Shown: positions 40,775 to 52,169 of the stretch, piece by piece
Layout of the letters: each line of letters starts with the position of its first letter
Numbering within the stretch: the first letter of the stretch is position 1
Assembly: GCA_963965975.1 (NCBI GenBank)
Contig: OZ014423.1
Span: 6,226,301 to 6,290,300 of the forward strand
Length of the DNA stretch: 64,000 nt
Reading direction: 5' to 3'
Source of the DNA: Xestospongia bergquistia
Lineage: Eukaryota > Porifera > Demospongiae > Haplosclerida > Petrosiidae
Made by a program: the position numbers and the translations under genes
Notes under the pieces: generated by a model
The model's input: the letters and a program-made list of their open reading frames with translations, nothing else
Databases searched by the model: none
Told to the model about the DNA's origin: nothing

Positions 40775-43130
40775 ATGAAACTGTCCTCTTTTAGAATTAT
40801 AGTGGTGTTATGCAATGTTTTAGTGAGCTGCTATATTTCAGAAGGTATGTTGTAATATCACTTCTATTGTTCAAATGTTTTAATATATATATACATATGC
40901 TATTTGTGCAGGAAACTGCAGGTTCTGTTATGTAGAGCAACCTAAACAATCTATAGATTGCAATCCTTATAAAGTTTCCAATATCACTATATGGTGTATT
41001 ATTGAAAGACCTCTTAAGACATCACTTGAAATACGGTGGTTCTTTTCTTCACAAAATATTAACACAACTCGTATAACTTCAAGTGACACAAGATATACTA
41101 TACAAACTAGAAATAACTCAATTTTGCAACAAAACATTTCAAAACAAACATCTCAACTGTTCATTTCGTCACCACTGACAGAAGGACGTTATTGGTGTGA
41201 AGTTTTCTATAACAACAATGGTCTACAGCGGAGTCAATCTCTAGAAGTTACTGCTGAAGATGACTATGACCGATATTATCCTTGCACTGAGACAATAGCA
41301 ATAGTAGAGCAAATAAAGAAATGTACAGACATTGTAAAAAATAGTGCCTCGACCTGTCCAACTCCACCATCTCCAACATTCATTATTTCTTCTAAACAAA
41401 CTTCTACATTGACATTATCAACTACCAACACCATTAGTAATACAATCATCTCCTTCAAATCTATATCATCTTCTTATATGTCATCAATTCAAGTCAGACC
41501 CACTAATCAAATTGTGTACCAAACAACGACTCCCACAACTGATCCAGCCGGTTTACAAAACAAGGAAGACAACTTTCATTTGTGGCTGTATATAGCGGCT
41601 GGATTGGCTGGGATTTTTGGCATTTTAATAATTATTCTCACAATCATTTGTTTAGCATTATGTCTAATGAGACCAAAGAAATCTATTAACAAATGTACGT
41701 TATTGAATAATGACAATGCGTGGTATGAATAGGTGGTACATGAGAAAATTTGTTACCTTAATTACTATACAAACTAATTACTGACATGCATGTATAATAG
41801 CAGCTGTTACTGTTTGACTGTAGTGGATTAAATTACTTATACAATTCAATGTAATGTTCACTATTGTTTCTATCTCCCTAGATCATATCCGACCAGAACC
41901 ACGTTCTAGAACAGAGTGAGTATTTTAATAATATAATAATATAATATCATTATAGAAATGAGATTAGTAGTGACCATATCAACTATCTTTCCATTAATTA
42001 GTCTCCAGTGAATTAATTACTCATTAATAATTTAATCTGTGTTATGCAGGTCTACAGAATTCAATGACATTTCCTCTCGACCTCAAACATCAATGACAGT
42101 GCATACGGACATAATGATGCCTTCATTTCCTATAGAAGTAAATGATCCTATGTCACTATATGATACATTAGATCAAGATTATGAAGATTTAGATGACAAT
42201 AATAAAAATGATACTGTAACATCTGCTCCACAACCCACTCACCCACGATATCACGACCAAGGTCCTTCAGCAGCAACAGGTGCCTCTGGTCATCCTCCTC
42301 TACAACCAACGTATTCTGAAGTAGGAGAAGCTTCTCCTCCTAAACCACTTAACCAACAACAGCAACAACAACTCTCTATATTTCATCAGATGACTGGGTA
42401 TGGAAAATTAGATCATTCTCGTCCTCGACAAAACTATTACCCAAGAAAAGACTCGCCTTTATTGTCAGGATATCGAAAATTAGAACATGTTACATCTGCT
42501 TTTCGTGCTACTACTTTACCTCATAATCCACAACCAGGCTATGCCAACATTGAGATCCCTGGAGAAATAGGACATTTACGTTCTATCTCTTTACCAAGCA
42601 GTGAATATAGCAATTTGAATCCTTCTCGAGCAAGTAGCAGTCAACCTACCACTCCTGTAAGAGAGCATCCTCAAAGAGGATATGCCAACTTTGAAGTTAT
42701 TGAAGCCTATGACAGTATGGAAGAAATAGATCATTCGCCTTTCCTCAATAGACTGTCTGGTGATTATCATATGTTAGCTGATGCTACTGTCGAACAAGAA
42801 CAGTCAAAGGAATATGAATTTCTTCCAGCTTGTTCCATTGATGAACCAGTTGGTAGTCTTGAAGGGCTTCACCTCTCTTTAGGGAGGGATTTGGATGGAA
42901 GTCGTCTCAATCGGACACTTGCATCTCTTGATCATGGAGAACAACTATCAGTCACCTCCTCTCAGAGCAGTGCTGATTTTACTGGTCCATTTTTCTTTCC
43001 TCACATGGTGGACTTTGGTGAACCTACTAGTCCCAATTCAGATCATCATTTGTACAGGGCTCTTGATTTATCTAAAATGGAGCCAGAAAAAGGTTATGCA
43101 TTGGTTAGTCTTAAAGAGAAACATAAATAA
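40775..43130 (+). CDS. R1: single-pass Ig-domain receptor with many-tyrosine cytoplasmic tail
   Basis: Exons 40775-40844, 40912-41694, 41882-41915 and 42050-43130 join with phases 1, 1 and 2 to give 655 residues. Exon 1 is a signal peptide (MKLSSFRIIVVLCNVLVSC). Exon 2 carries a Cys-rich lead-in (CRFCYVEQP, then CNPYK), an Ig-like domain (WCIIERP, IRWFF, EGRYWCEV), a Ser/Thr stalk and a transmembrane helix (LWLYIAAGLAGIFGILIIIL). Exon 3 is a 34-bp mini-exon. The tail has at least ten Yxx[ILVF] sites, among them YDTLDQDYEDL, YSEV, YGKLDH, YRKLEH, YANI, YSNL, YHML, YEFL and YALV. SGYRKL and SEYSNL fit the ITIM consensus. This suggests SH2-domain signalling from the plasma membrane. No ligand can be inferred. 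Confidence 0.85.
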
Positions 43131-43780
43131 CTTGTATGAATTGTGTTATTGTTTTAGTTTGAACAGTAAAATTATCTTTCTTTGTAAATTTCAACAATGC
43201 ATCAACTACTTTGATAGTAATGTGAAAAAATCTGTTCTCTATAAAAATGTAAATATCAATCTGATATAATTAAAGGTAAATTCATGTGACAGTACAATTT
43301 TTCTATTCTCAGTGTATTCCCTTACAAGCTATAAACATCCTATCAGAATTGTCACTCAGCCATATTAAGGACATTATAATGTTCTCACTATAACTGTGTA
43401 GACAGACTACAGACCGAGAACAAAACTACATAACCAACAGCCCAAGTGATAACATTAGGAATGCCATTAGGGGATATAATGGGATATCAATAGTATGTAT
43501 ATTATAATATATTAGGTCTGTACATGTGTGAATCCCCCAGTCTCTACTTTTTAAGGGATGTGTTTGGTCACATGATCTCTGTATTAATGTTGTATTTGTA
43601 AATAAGGAAAATGGTAAATCTTGACAATGATAATGACATTTAATACTTAAAATAAAAATAATTATTACACAATTATGTAAAAATTTCAATGTACAATTAA
43701 AAATATAATGTAAATATGTATAATTATATATGTAAATTATATATCATTATCTAATTACATATATAACAAATACTATATAT
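43131..43780. other. Convergent intergenic region between R1 and R2
   Basis: About 650 bp of AT-rich DNA between two stop codons. The minus-strand ORF at 43426-43689 has no domain or splice support. It should hold both 3' UTRs. Confidence 0.45.
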
Positions 43781-45623
43781 TCATATTTCATTTAATGAAT
43801 TTAAACTAACAGCAATTGGTAAGTGGTATTGATTTTTCTGATCCATCAACTGAATTACTGGTGGTTGATAAGAATGATCTGTTGGTGATCCAGGTCGATG
43901 GTAAAGTGGTTGATTTTCCAATGTAACTGGAGTTAGAGATTGATAAACCCTGGGTGGTGATGGCCCATGATTAATGTAGAAGTGTTGACTTAAATTTGTA
44001 TTAGGTTCTTGGTCTGGTATTGTCTCAATATTAGCATCTATTTGGACTCTGTTTCGATGTGAATTAAGTAAAGAGTGTGAACGTTTTCCCACCTTAGGAG
44101 GACTATCATTGTTGTTAGATTTGTCAGTGGTTTGCTGTTTGTTATTAACTGGTGGTGATCCCAGATGACATTCTGATGAACCAGTTACAGGACATTTATC
44201 ACAAATATTATCAATGTTAAGATTTACATAAAAAGGTCGGGCAGTTTTATGATGTGCTATTCCTGGAAGAGAATGACTTCTTTTTGGAACTAATGGAAGA
44301 TGAGCTGGTATGGGCGGTCTGACCTGTTGTTGTCTGGTTAGTTGTTCTGCAAGTATTTCATTGTCTTCTCTTTTGAATGGCATTTCTTTATATTCACTTT
44401 GAGATGATGGTTGTCTAGTGACTGAGAGATGAGTTGGTAGGGACTGTTTGCGTTTTGGTAATGGGCAGGGTAGTCTAAGTGAAGGTTCTTGAACTGTTAA
44501 CATTGGAACATCAAGTTGTGTAGTTGTTGGTACTAAATGATAATGCAAACAAACCACAATCAAATTGTTACCTAATTAGTATAACATTGGTTTACTCTTT
44601 TATGGAATAATTAGATTATAGATTACAATAACAGTTTAGGATAATGTACATAATAGTCCATACCTCTAGTAAAGATAGTCCGTTGACTTTCCTGTTGTCT
44701 CCTCTTGGGATTTTTTCTCTGATAATACACACCAACACAAACTGAGATAGACATTATAATAACAATAATAATAAATAATACAGAGATTCCAATAACTGGA
44801 TAACTCCATAATGGTAAAGTCAGAGTGTCCTCCTTCTCCTCCTGTCTTATTGTTAATTCAGATGTAGGAGTTGGATATAGAGAAGTTAGCACTGAATCAG
44901 ATTCCTTACTAGAACTTAATGAACAGTCATTAGTAGGAAATACACACACTGGGTCAGGATAAGAGAAATGTGTATTGATACATGGAGTCTTGTTAGAGTA
45001 TGCACTACGAGGTCGGATGAGAGTCGACAAACAAGGAACTACTTCAATTGTAGATGAGAATATGTTGATACTTGCTTGACACCAATATCGTCCAGTATCA
45101 TTTGAGTTCATACCTCTTAGAGTTAGTCTTGATCTAATAGATGTTGTATAGTTAGTAGATACAATTCTTGAATTTGATATGGACACTCTGTTATCAGTTC
45201 GTCTTCTTAGTCTCATTTGTATTGTATCATTACTTGTTGATATATAATACCAAGATACAAATACTGATACATCATCATTTGGTACAATGATGTTACACTC
45301 TAGTTGAAGATTGTTGAAAGCTGGATGATACGGATCACAGGGCATTTCAGCTGGAGGTTGAGTTACAAAGGTCAACTGACATTGATCTGCATAAAATATA
45401 ATTCAGTTTCAATAATAGTTGTATTCTATTGATATATACTACATTCAGTTGATTTTGGATATCAAACTAATCTCTCAAGAGAGAAACAATCATTGTATAG
45501 TTTATATATGAATACATATACATCATGTACAGTGTATTGTATAATACCTTGACTCCATACTCCATAAGATAGACTTGAAACTACCATTACCAGTGCGAAG
45601 TAGCCTCCACTGTTAAACATCAT
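43781..45623 (-). CDS. R2: Ig-domain receptor on the opposite strand with a divergent tail
   Basis: Exons 45623-45548, 45386-44664 and 44532-43781 give 516 residues; both introns are phase 1, and the mini-exon of its relatives is absent. The start was set at the ATG that opens a signal peptide (MMFNSGGYFALVMVVSSLSYG); the frame stays open a little further upstream. The ectodomain has CQLTFVTQPPAEMPCDPYH, then a clear V-like Ig domain (LQLECNII, VSWYY, MNSNDTGRYWCQA) and a stalk. The helix is VIGISVLFIIIVIIMSISVC. The tail has fewer tyrosine sites (YVNL, YQSL, YKEM, YHLP) and three copies of a basic-Ser motif (KRKQSLP, KRSHSLP, KRSHSLL) resembling sites for basophilic kinases and 14-3-3. It is the only inverted member of the cluster. 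Confidence 0.84.
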
Positions 45624-46090
45624 GTCTTCACTTGTACTGCAACTTCTACTAGTATCACAATGTCTGTCAACTTTAAGATCAGAGAGTAAGTCAAAATATG
45701 AGACCAGTCCAAAAGTTGTGTTACTTATAACTGCCAAAAATATCAGACAATAAACTGAGAAAAGTGATAGGTTATTATATTAAGAGTACAGCTATGTTAG
45801 GTGGGTGTTGGTGTATTTGTCAGATTACTAAGCTCTCTGTAGTGGTATAGGGCAGTGTGAAAGTTGTGCAAACTTTATAATAAATTGTGCCAAAGATTGG
45901 CAATCTCAGTGAAAACCTAGCACTACCTAATTGCATGTAAGGTATCATAAGTAAAGAAACAATGGCTCTTGTTTTGCCAATTCCCAAGACATCACATCTT
46001 TAATTTGTGTTTTTGTTTTGTTAAAATAGAACTTTAAATAAATTAGAAAATTGTTATTATGTCTTGTGTCAGTTTACAGTGTGGCATTAG
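45624..46090. other. Intergenic region upstream of R2 and R3
   Basis: Should contain the R2 promoter. I looked for a signal-peptide exon for R3 here and found none; the short ATG-led frames at about 45964 and 46059 close quickly or run into the minisatellite. Confidence 0.45.
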
Positions 46091-46671
46091 CTCAATATGT
46101 AATGTTAACTCAGTATATAATGTTAACTCAGTATGTAATGTTAATTCAATGTTATGTATTGTTAACTCAATATGTAATGTTAACCCAATATGTAATTTTA
46201 ACTCAATGTTAGTTCAATGTGTATTGTTAACTCAATATGTATTATTAACTCAGTATGTATTGTTAACTCAATATGTATGGTTAACTCAATGTTAGTTCAG
46301 TATGTATTATTAACTCAATATGTATTGTTAACTCAATATGTATTATTAACTCAGTATGTACTCAATATGTATGGTTAACTCAATGTTAGTTCAGTATGTA
46401 TTAACTCAGTATGTATTGTTAACTCAATATGTATTATTAACTCAGTATGTATTATTAACTCAGTATGTATTGTTAACTCAATATGTATGGTTAACTCAAT
46501 GTTAGTTCAGTATGTATTATTAACTCAGTATGTATTGTTAACTCAATATGTATTATTAACTCAGTATGTATTGTTAACTCAATAAGTATTGTTAACTCAA
46601 TATGTATTATTAACTCAGTATGTATTGTTAACTCAATATGTATTGTTAACTCAATGTTAACTCAATATGTT
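46091..46671 (+). repeat. 18-bp minisatellite (GTTAACTCAATATGTAT-type units)
   Basis: About thirty-two imperfect copies of an 18-bp unit, such as CTCAATATGTAATGTTAA, with CAATATG/CAGTATG and ATTGTTA/ATTATTA variants arranged in higher-order blocks. It runs right up to the start of the R3 membrane exon, where the ectodomain exon lies in related genes. One frame is open for 78 codons only because the unit is a multiple of three. Confidence 0.92.
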
Positions 46672-47303
46672 AGATACTAGTGATGACTTTTATAAAGAAC
46701 CAACTTTAACAAATAAAAGTTGGCATGAAGAGAGAGGCAAAGGAAGTGGAATGGAAAATGAAACTGTCAAAACATCCATCTTCCATTCATGGGAAATAGC
46801 CTGTATTGTTGTGGGTGGAGTATTAGGCATGGTCATCATAATTTTAGCCATCATAATTGGAGCTGTATGCTGTCTATGCAGGAAGAGGAGGAGAATCCAA
46901 TCAATTAGTTAGTTAATTAATTTAGCAATCAAATATGGTAATATATAAATGCACAGCTTTCTTAGAAATGTACATTCCACACATAGAAATAAACAACAAC
47001 AATTGTGTTGTCACTACTATAGAAGTACTTGTTGTTTATTTCCTAGGTCATGATGATGTAATTATAAAGTCACATAATAATTCTGGTGCTAGTTATATTA
47101 ATCCATTGGAAATCAATGACCCATCATCACCATGCCAACAAATGGATTATGATAATGAAAAGGAAAATACCTCACATGAAGATGACAACATCTACCAACC
47201 ATTAGTAAATGCCAATAGGGACTATTTGAGCATATATTTCTGCACTTACCTTCCTGAGATTAGAATCAAGGAAGCGTCTAATTCAGTAGATGAACTTAGC
47301 TGA
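46667..47303 (+). CDS. R3: membrane anchor and ITAM-bearing tail, ectodomain lacking (possible decayed gene)
   Basis: The first visible exon (46667 to about 46909) opens at an ATG at the minisatellite edge, with an in-frame stop just upstream. It codes a short Asn-rich juxtamembrane part and a transmembrane helix (IACIVVGGVLGMVIIILAI) followed by CRKRRRIQ. A GTTAGT donor in phase 1 joins exon 2 (47047-47303). The tail is short and has a canonical ITAM, YQPLVNANRDYLSI (47193-47234: YxxL, six residues, YxxI), plus YINP. No signal peptide, C-[ND]-P-Y module or Ig domain is present. It may be a partner chain with a minimal ectodomain, like ITAM adaptors of vertebrates, or a gene whose front was lost to the repeat array. 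Expression data are needed to choose. Confidence 0.5.
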
Positions 47304-47713
47304 CCACAATGTCATTATATCAGACTTCTGTCTTTGACTTTGTATATAGCTTGTGTATATAAAAGTGTGCTGTTTAAAAATAGAGCACTTATAGTTGAGC
47401 AAATTCTTATGAATACATTTATATTATTTGCCAAACATGTGTAGTGCACAAGGTCAAATACGATACAAATTAATGTACTAATTGTAAGTTATTAAATTTA
47501 TTGAAGCTTAATATAATCGTAACACTTAGCAATTAGATAGAAGATATAGACTTATGTTGATTCTAGAATAAACATCATTCCAGACACAACTTTCCCAGTC
47601 AACACCCTTCACAGTTACTAGCAAATAAAAGCCATTGACAAGATTGTAATAACTAGTACTTAACTTGTAATAAGGAAGAAGAGAAGAGACTAGAGATTGT
47701 TGCTGATTTGATT
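47304..47713 (+). other. Intergenic region between R3 and R4
   Basis: About 410 bp, AT-rich; expected to hold the R3 3' end and the R4 promoter. No further feature seen. Confidence 0.4.
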
Positions 47714-49634
47714 ATGAAGACATTGATTTTGTTTATTGCAATAGTCCTATTGCCTCTTATAACAAGTCAAAGTGAGTTATTATATACTATAATAAATCTA
47801 ATATAATTGTATGTCTCTGCTTAATAGCAATTTCTGAATTGTTTGACTATACAAGTACTGAGTTGATTTCTCCTACACCAACTGTCCCAACAGAACCAAA
47901 TTATGATGTACCAACTACATCTAGTACATCTACTAGATTATCAGCAACATTTAAACAAATGACATCTATTACTCCTACTAGATTATCAGCAACATTTAAA
48001 CAAATGACATCTATTACTCCTACTCCTAACAATGATCCTGATAATCGTAATGCCTTCTTAACTTATTTGAAGTATATCTACATTATTGCTGGAGTCATTT
48101 TGTTCTTAGTATTAATAATAATTCTATTATTAGCTGCTATGTGTGTTCTTTGTCAAAGAAGATATAGTGAGGAAAAAGAACAAAAGAGAAAAAAAAAGAA
48201 GAAAGGTGTAAAACCATCTGCATCTCCTTCTATTCTACCTACAATACATGTACAGGCAGCACCATTATCACAACCATCATCTGTGTCTACTTCTCTTCAA
48301 TCTACACCTGTACATATACAGACACCATTGATAGCAAATTCTTCACCTAAGAGGAAAACAGGTCAGTCAATATGTGGGTGGATGATGACCTTACTGGGAA
48401 GAGTAATTATAAAATATTAGACTAAAGCTATTTGTCAACAAACCTTGTATGCTCAGAGTTCGTACATACACAACCTCCACATTGACACACACCTAAATTA
48501 ACAACATTGTTCCTATAGAAACATAGGTTGCAAGGGTATCTTATAAGATATTGTTGATGAATGATATAACTGTATTATGTCTCTGTAGATAATGTGAAAG
48601 GTGGTAATCATGGACACAAAAAAACTCCCGATGAATCAGGGTCAGTATACATTACGTTTTGACTAAGTTATTATATAGATAATGTACAAGTGTATTGTCT
48701 ATACCTAATGATAATAGTTGGCAAGAACTACACCTAGAAACTATTATACTATAAACTATATTGTTATTTTTATAGATCCATGACTGATTTCCCTCTTCTT
48801 TGTCGTGTGCTTCAAGATTATGACTCTGCTCACCACACTGCTCGTATTATGAGGGCTAGCTCCAATGAACTTGAGTCATCTAGTAAAAGTAACGACTCTG
48901 GTATATATCATATGAGGTTTCCAAGTGGGACATCCAGCGATCTTGAAGCTTCTATTGGAAAAAGTACAACAACAAGTTACATATCAAATGATTACGATGA
49001 ACTCGATAATGTATTTGAACTTCTCAAAATGGAAGGGGCCTCTCCACATAAAATACCACCAAAAACTTTGCCTAAACCATCTCGAGCAATGACTGCACCA
49101 CGCAAAAAATTAGGGTCCGTAGAAGAAACAACAGAGCCTATTGACGCATATGGTTATCACATGATTAATATTAGAAAATTGGGCAGTCTTGATCGTAGTG
49201 ATTCAATGAAACGTTCCCAGTCAGCAAATGGCATATTTGATGATCCAAAATATGATAAGTTACCATTAGATTCACCCCTAGATGTTCAACCTCCACATTT
49301 AGTCCAATCTATGCTTACAAAATCTGATAATCCAAAGGACATTGATCCTCGTTCAGCCTTACTTCTTTATAAACCACGTCAATTCCAGGAATATCCACCC
49401 ACAAATGAAAAAAAATCCTCAAGCATGAAGCGATCATACTCTACATCAGCTACATTGGACACTACAGCCTTTGATAAGAGAGATTACAAAGAATATATGA
49501 GCCTACAACAACTGTTAGATTTAGTAAATACCAAATTGACACCAAGTCGAGAAACATCAGCCGATATTGAGGAAGAAGAAGAAGAGCTTTATTGTCCAAG
49601 AGTGGTACGACCTGCTGCCATGGAAATGACCTAA
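47714..49634 (+). CDS. R4: signal peptide, short mucin-like stalk, TM helix and long tyrosine-rich tail
   Basis: Exons 47714-47771, 47828-48361, 48589-48640 and 48776-49634 give 500 residues with the family phases 1, 1, 2. Exon 1 is a signal peptide (MKTLILFIAIVLLPLITSQ). The ectodomain is only about 75 residues, Ser/Thr/Pro-rich, with no Cys and no Ig domain, and includes an exact duplication of TRLSATFKQMTSITP (a 45-bp direct repeat). The helix (YIIAGVILFLVLIIILLLAA) is followed by a poly-basic run (KRKKKKKGVK). Tail sites include YDEL, YHMI, YDKL, YMSL and basic-Ser motifs (MKRSQS, MKRSYS); an acidic run lies near the end. The conserved exon plan makes it a paralogue of the Ig receptors that has lost its Ig domain, or a partner chain. 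Confidence 0.8.
47932..48021 (+). repeat. Two exact 45-bp direct repeats in the R4 stalk
   Basis: Units 47932-47976 and 47977-48021 each code TRLSATFKQMTSITP. The copies are in frame and identical by eye, so the duplication is recent or maintained. Confidence 0.9.
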
Positions 49635-50238
49635 AATCAGATAACAGATGCATGTTATTTTAACAATACATATTGAGTTATCAATTTATGTGCAGTAGAA
49701 TACATTAATTATATAAACTACATGTTTTTACTATGGTCCATTTCTATGTTATTCTAATGATACTTTCAATATTATACTAATTAAAGATAGAAATTATAAG
49801 CAATCTATCTATGGAGTATCTGTTGTCACAACATCAAAATGGCTACCGTCAAACTAATGAGCGTCAGATTACATACATTATACAACTTAGTGTATACAAA
49901 TATACTTTCTATCCATTGGTACTTATATTATGTATTATTTATATAATTACAACTTATTATCAACAGTCATGATATGATAATGTTGCTGCATTTTGAAAAT
50001 AAACAAGTACTGCTTATTTACCTTCTGTTCAACATCTGTGACCACGTAATTTGGTTATAGAAACTATTTATAACCATTAGTGCATCTAGTGTTGTGTATA
50101 ATCAAAACTGAACTAGTGTCAGCAACAGTTGGAGAACTTATATTTGATGACAACTATTGAAGAATACTACCAAGTACTTAAAGAATCAGTCTCTCTTTAT
50201 GCAGTACAGGGTTGTAGTTACAAGAGTCTCCTTAGAAC
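49635..50238 (+). other. Intergenic region between R4 and R5
   Basis: About 600 bp, AT-rich. I searched for a separate signal-peptide exon for R5 and saw no convincing one. It should hold the R5 promoter. Confidence 0.4.
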
Positions 50239-51791
50239 ATGAGTGGAAACTGTGAAACCTGTAATATTTGTAACCTTAGTAATTTTGATAAAACTGTATG
50301 TAATTTGTTCTTTGGGGATGGTAAACCTGGCTTTGTTGCCATAGGCATTATTTCCCTATATTCTATATTGGCTACTGCAGTAATGTTAATTCAATGTGTT
50401 ATAATAATTGCCTGTGGCTTTATCAACTATATCAGTAATAAGAAAAGAAAGTACCGAGTTACTACAAGAGGTCAGTGATACTAGATAGCTAATAAAAATA
50501 AGTGTTAAAAATATGATTATTTTTATGCTACAGATAAAGAACTACCACTTCAAGAAATAAACAGGTATTTACTTATATAAGTTGTAAACATGTTCATATA
50601 TTAGTTATGATTAATTATTGTGTCTTTAAGTTTATAATAATGTAGACACCTCAAACATTAATATTTTATTTATTTAGGGAAATAGATAATGAACTTGACA
50701 ATAAAGGTGGGTATCTTGTTCGTGAAGCACCAGATGATCATCAAATTAGAACTGGAGCAACTGATGCCACATATGATGAGGTTATTGTTGAGAAAAAAAA
50801 CAGCTATTTAGAAGGAACTAAACAAGATCATAAAAAAACACCCTCTGTTGTTGGCCCACCCAGTGTTCCTATAGTTCCACCTCCTCTTGCATCGTCAATA
50901 CCGATGAAAACTGGTCATCAAACTACAACTGGAGCAACTGATGCCACATATGATGAGGTTATTGTCGAGAAAAAAAACAGCTATTTAGAAGGAACTAAAC
51001 AAGATCATAAAAAAACACCCTCCGTTGTTAGCCCACCCAGTGTTCCTACAGTTCCACCTCCTCTTGCATCGTCAATACCGATGAAAACTGGTCATCAAAC
51101 TACAACTGGAGCAACTGATGCCACATATGATGAGGTTATTGTCGAGAAAAAAAACAGCTATTTAGAAGGAACTAAACAAGATCATAAAAAAACACCCTCC
51201 GTTGTTGGCCCACCCAGTGTTCCTACAGTTCCACCTCCTCTTGCATCGTCAATACCGATGAAAAAAGGTCATCAAACTACAACTGGAGCAACTGATGCCA
51301 CATATGATGAGGTTATCACTGAGAAAAAAAACAGCTATTTAGAAGGAACTAAACAAGATCATAAAAAAACACCCTCCGTTGTTAGCCCACCCAGAGTTCC
51401 TATAGTTCCACCTCCTCTTGCATCGTCAATATCTGGTGCAGTTAAAGCCACACCCACTAAGGAAGGACCAGCTGTGTACGCAATTATAAACAAATCCAAC
51501 AAAAGAAAGAATAGGTCATCTATTCATATAGAGTCTCCACCTTCTCCTTTGAATGGATATGAGGACATGGTTCTTAATGAAGCAAAGATACAAGAAAAGA
51601 AACGGCGACGCAATTCAGCATACGAAGATGTAATTAGACTGAGTACTGAGACTGCTGGTGACAGCACATATGACAAACTTGATCATGATGTTTCTGGGAC
51701 TATACCTACACCTCAAACACTACCAATAATTCCTAATTATACAGATAATGTACCTAATGCTTTACCTCAATATGATACAATTAATTTATAG
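50239..51791 (+). CDS. R5: N-terminally anchored membrane protein with four 59-residue tyrosine/proline repeats
   Basis: Exons 50239-50470, 50534-50564 (31 bp) and 50678-51791 give 458 residues with family phases 1 and 2. There is no signal peptide: about 33 residues with five Cys (CETCNIC, CNLF) precede a long helix (FVAIGIISLYSILATAVMLI), followed by SNKKRKYR. By the positive-inside rule the tail is cytoplasmic. It has four near-identical 59-residue repeats, each with TYDEV, SYLEG and a Pro-rich segment (PPSVPTVPPPLAS), suited to SH2 and SH3 binding. Then come YAII, YEDM, SAYEDV, STYDKLDH and a terminal YDTINL. It looks like a membrane-anchored docking scaffold, comparable in layout to transmembrane adaptors such as LAT, although no homology to LAT is claimed. 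Confidence 0.8.
50739..51432 (+). repeat. 177-bp coding tandem repeat, four copies
   Basis: The period is exactly 177 bp (the GATGCCACATATGATGAGG segment recurs at about 50762, 50939, 51116 and 51293). Copies differ at only a few bases, such as GTTGAG, GTCGAG or ACTGAG and GGC or AGC, and the frame is kept. Confidence 0.96.
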
Positions 51792-52169
51792 ACAATATTT
51801 ACATAAATGTACGTACAATGATAGTTTGTTATTGTGTGGTATATCACATTTCTATGTTTGTCTTGTTTAGATTGTAAATATACCTTATTTTAAAATGTTT
51901 GTCTTATAAATTTTGTTATAATGAATCATAGGCCACACCTTACAGATGATGTTGTCTACGTAATACATGTAGGGTTATTCACTTAACTGTTTATAGAATC
52001 ACTTTAGAGACAATGGCATTTATTTATACTATTATGTCTGACACTTTTTATATAAGTTCTTTGTAGATTCTTTTGACTCCTTCAGTAGTGGGCCCAACCA
52101 TTATTTAGTTCAAATCTAAGTTGGCATATTTGCTGTCCGAGAGATTGCTGTGTAGCTGTTGTTGGTACA
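51792..52169 (+). other. Intergenic region between R5 and R6
   Basis: About 380 bp of AT-rich DNA containing the R5 3' UTR and presumably the R6 promoter; nothing else was recognised. Confidence 0.4.

Noticed and set aside
42172-42208. Possible ITAM in R1 (YDTLDQDYEDL)
   Set aside because: Only three residues separate the two Yxx[IL] units, too close for the ITAM consensus; reported as paired docking sites only.
43426-43689. Minus-strand ORF between R1 and R2
   Set aside because: No signal peptide, domain or splice sites; it lies in the AT-rich convergent 3' region.
46059-46295. A 78-codon plus-strand ORF rich in NVNSICNV-like repeats
   Set aside because: It is translation of the 18-bp minisatellite, whose unit length is a multiple of three; other frames and later units are broken.
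46091-46671. Regular array that might suggest a CRISPR
   Set aside because: Units are contiguous 18-mers without unique spacers, in a spliced animal genome.
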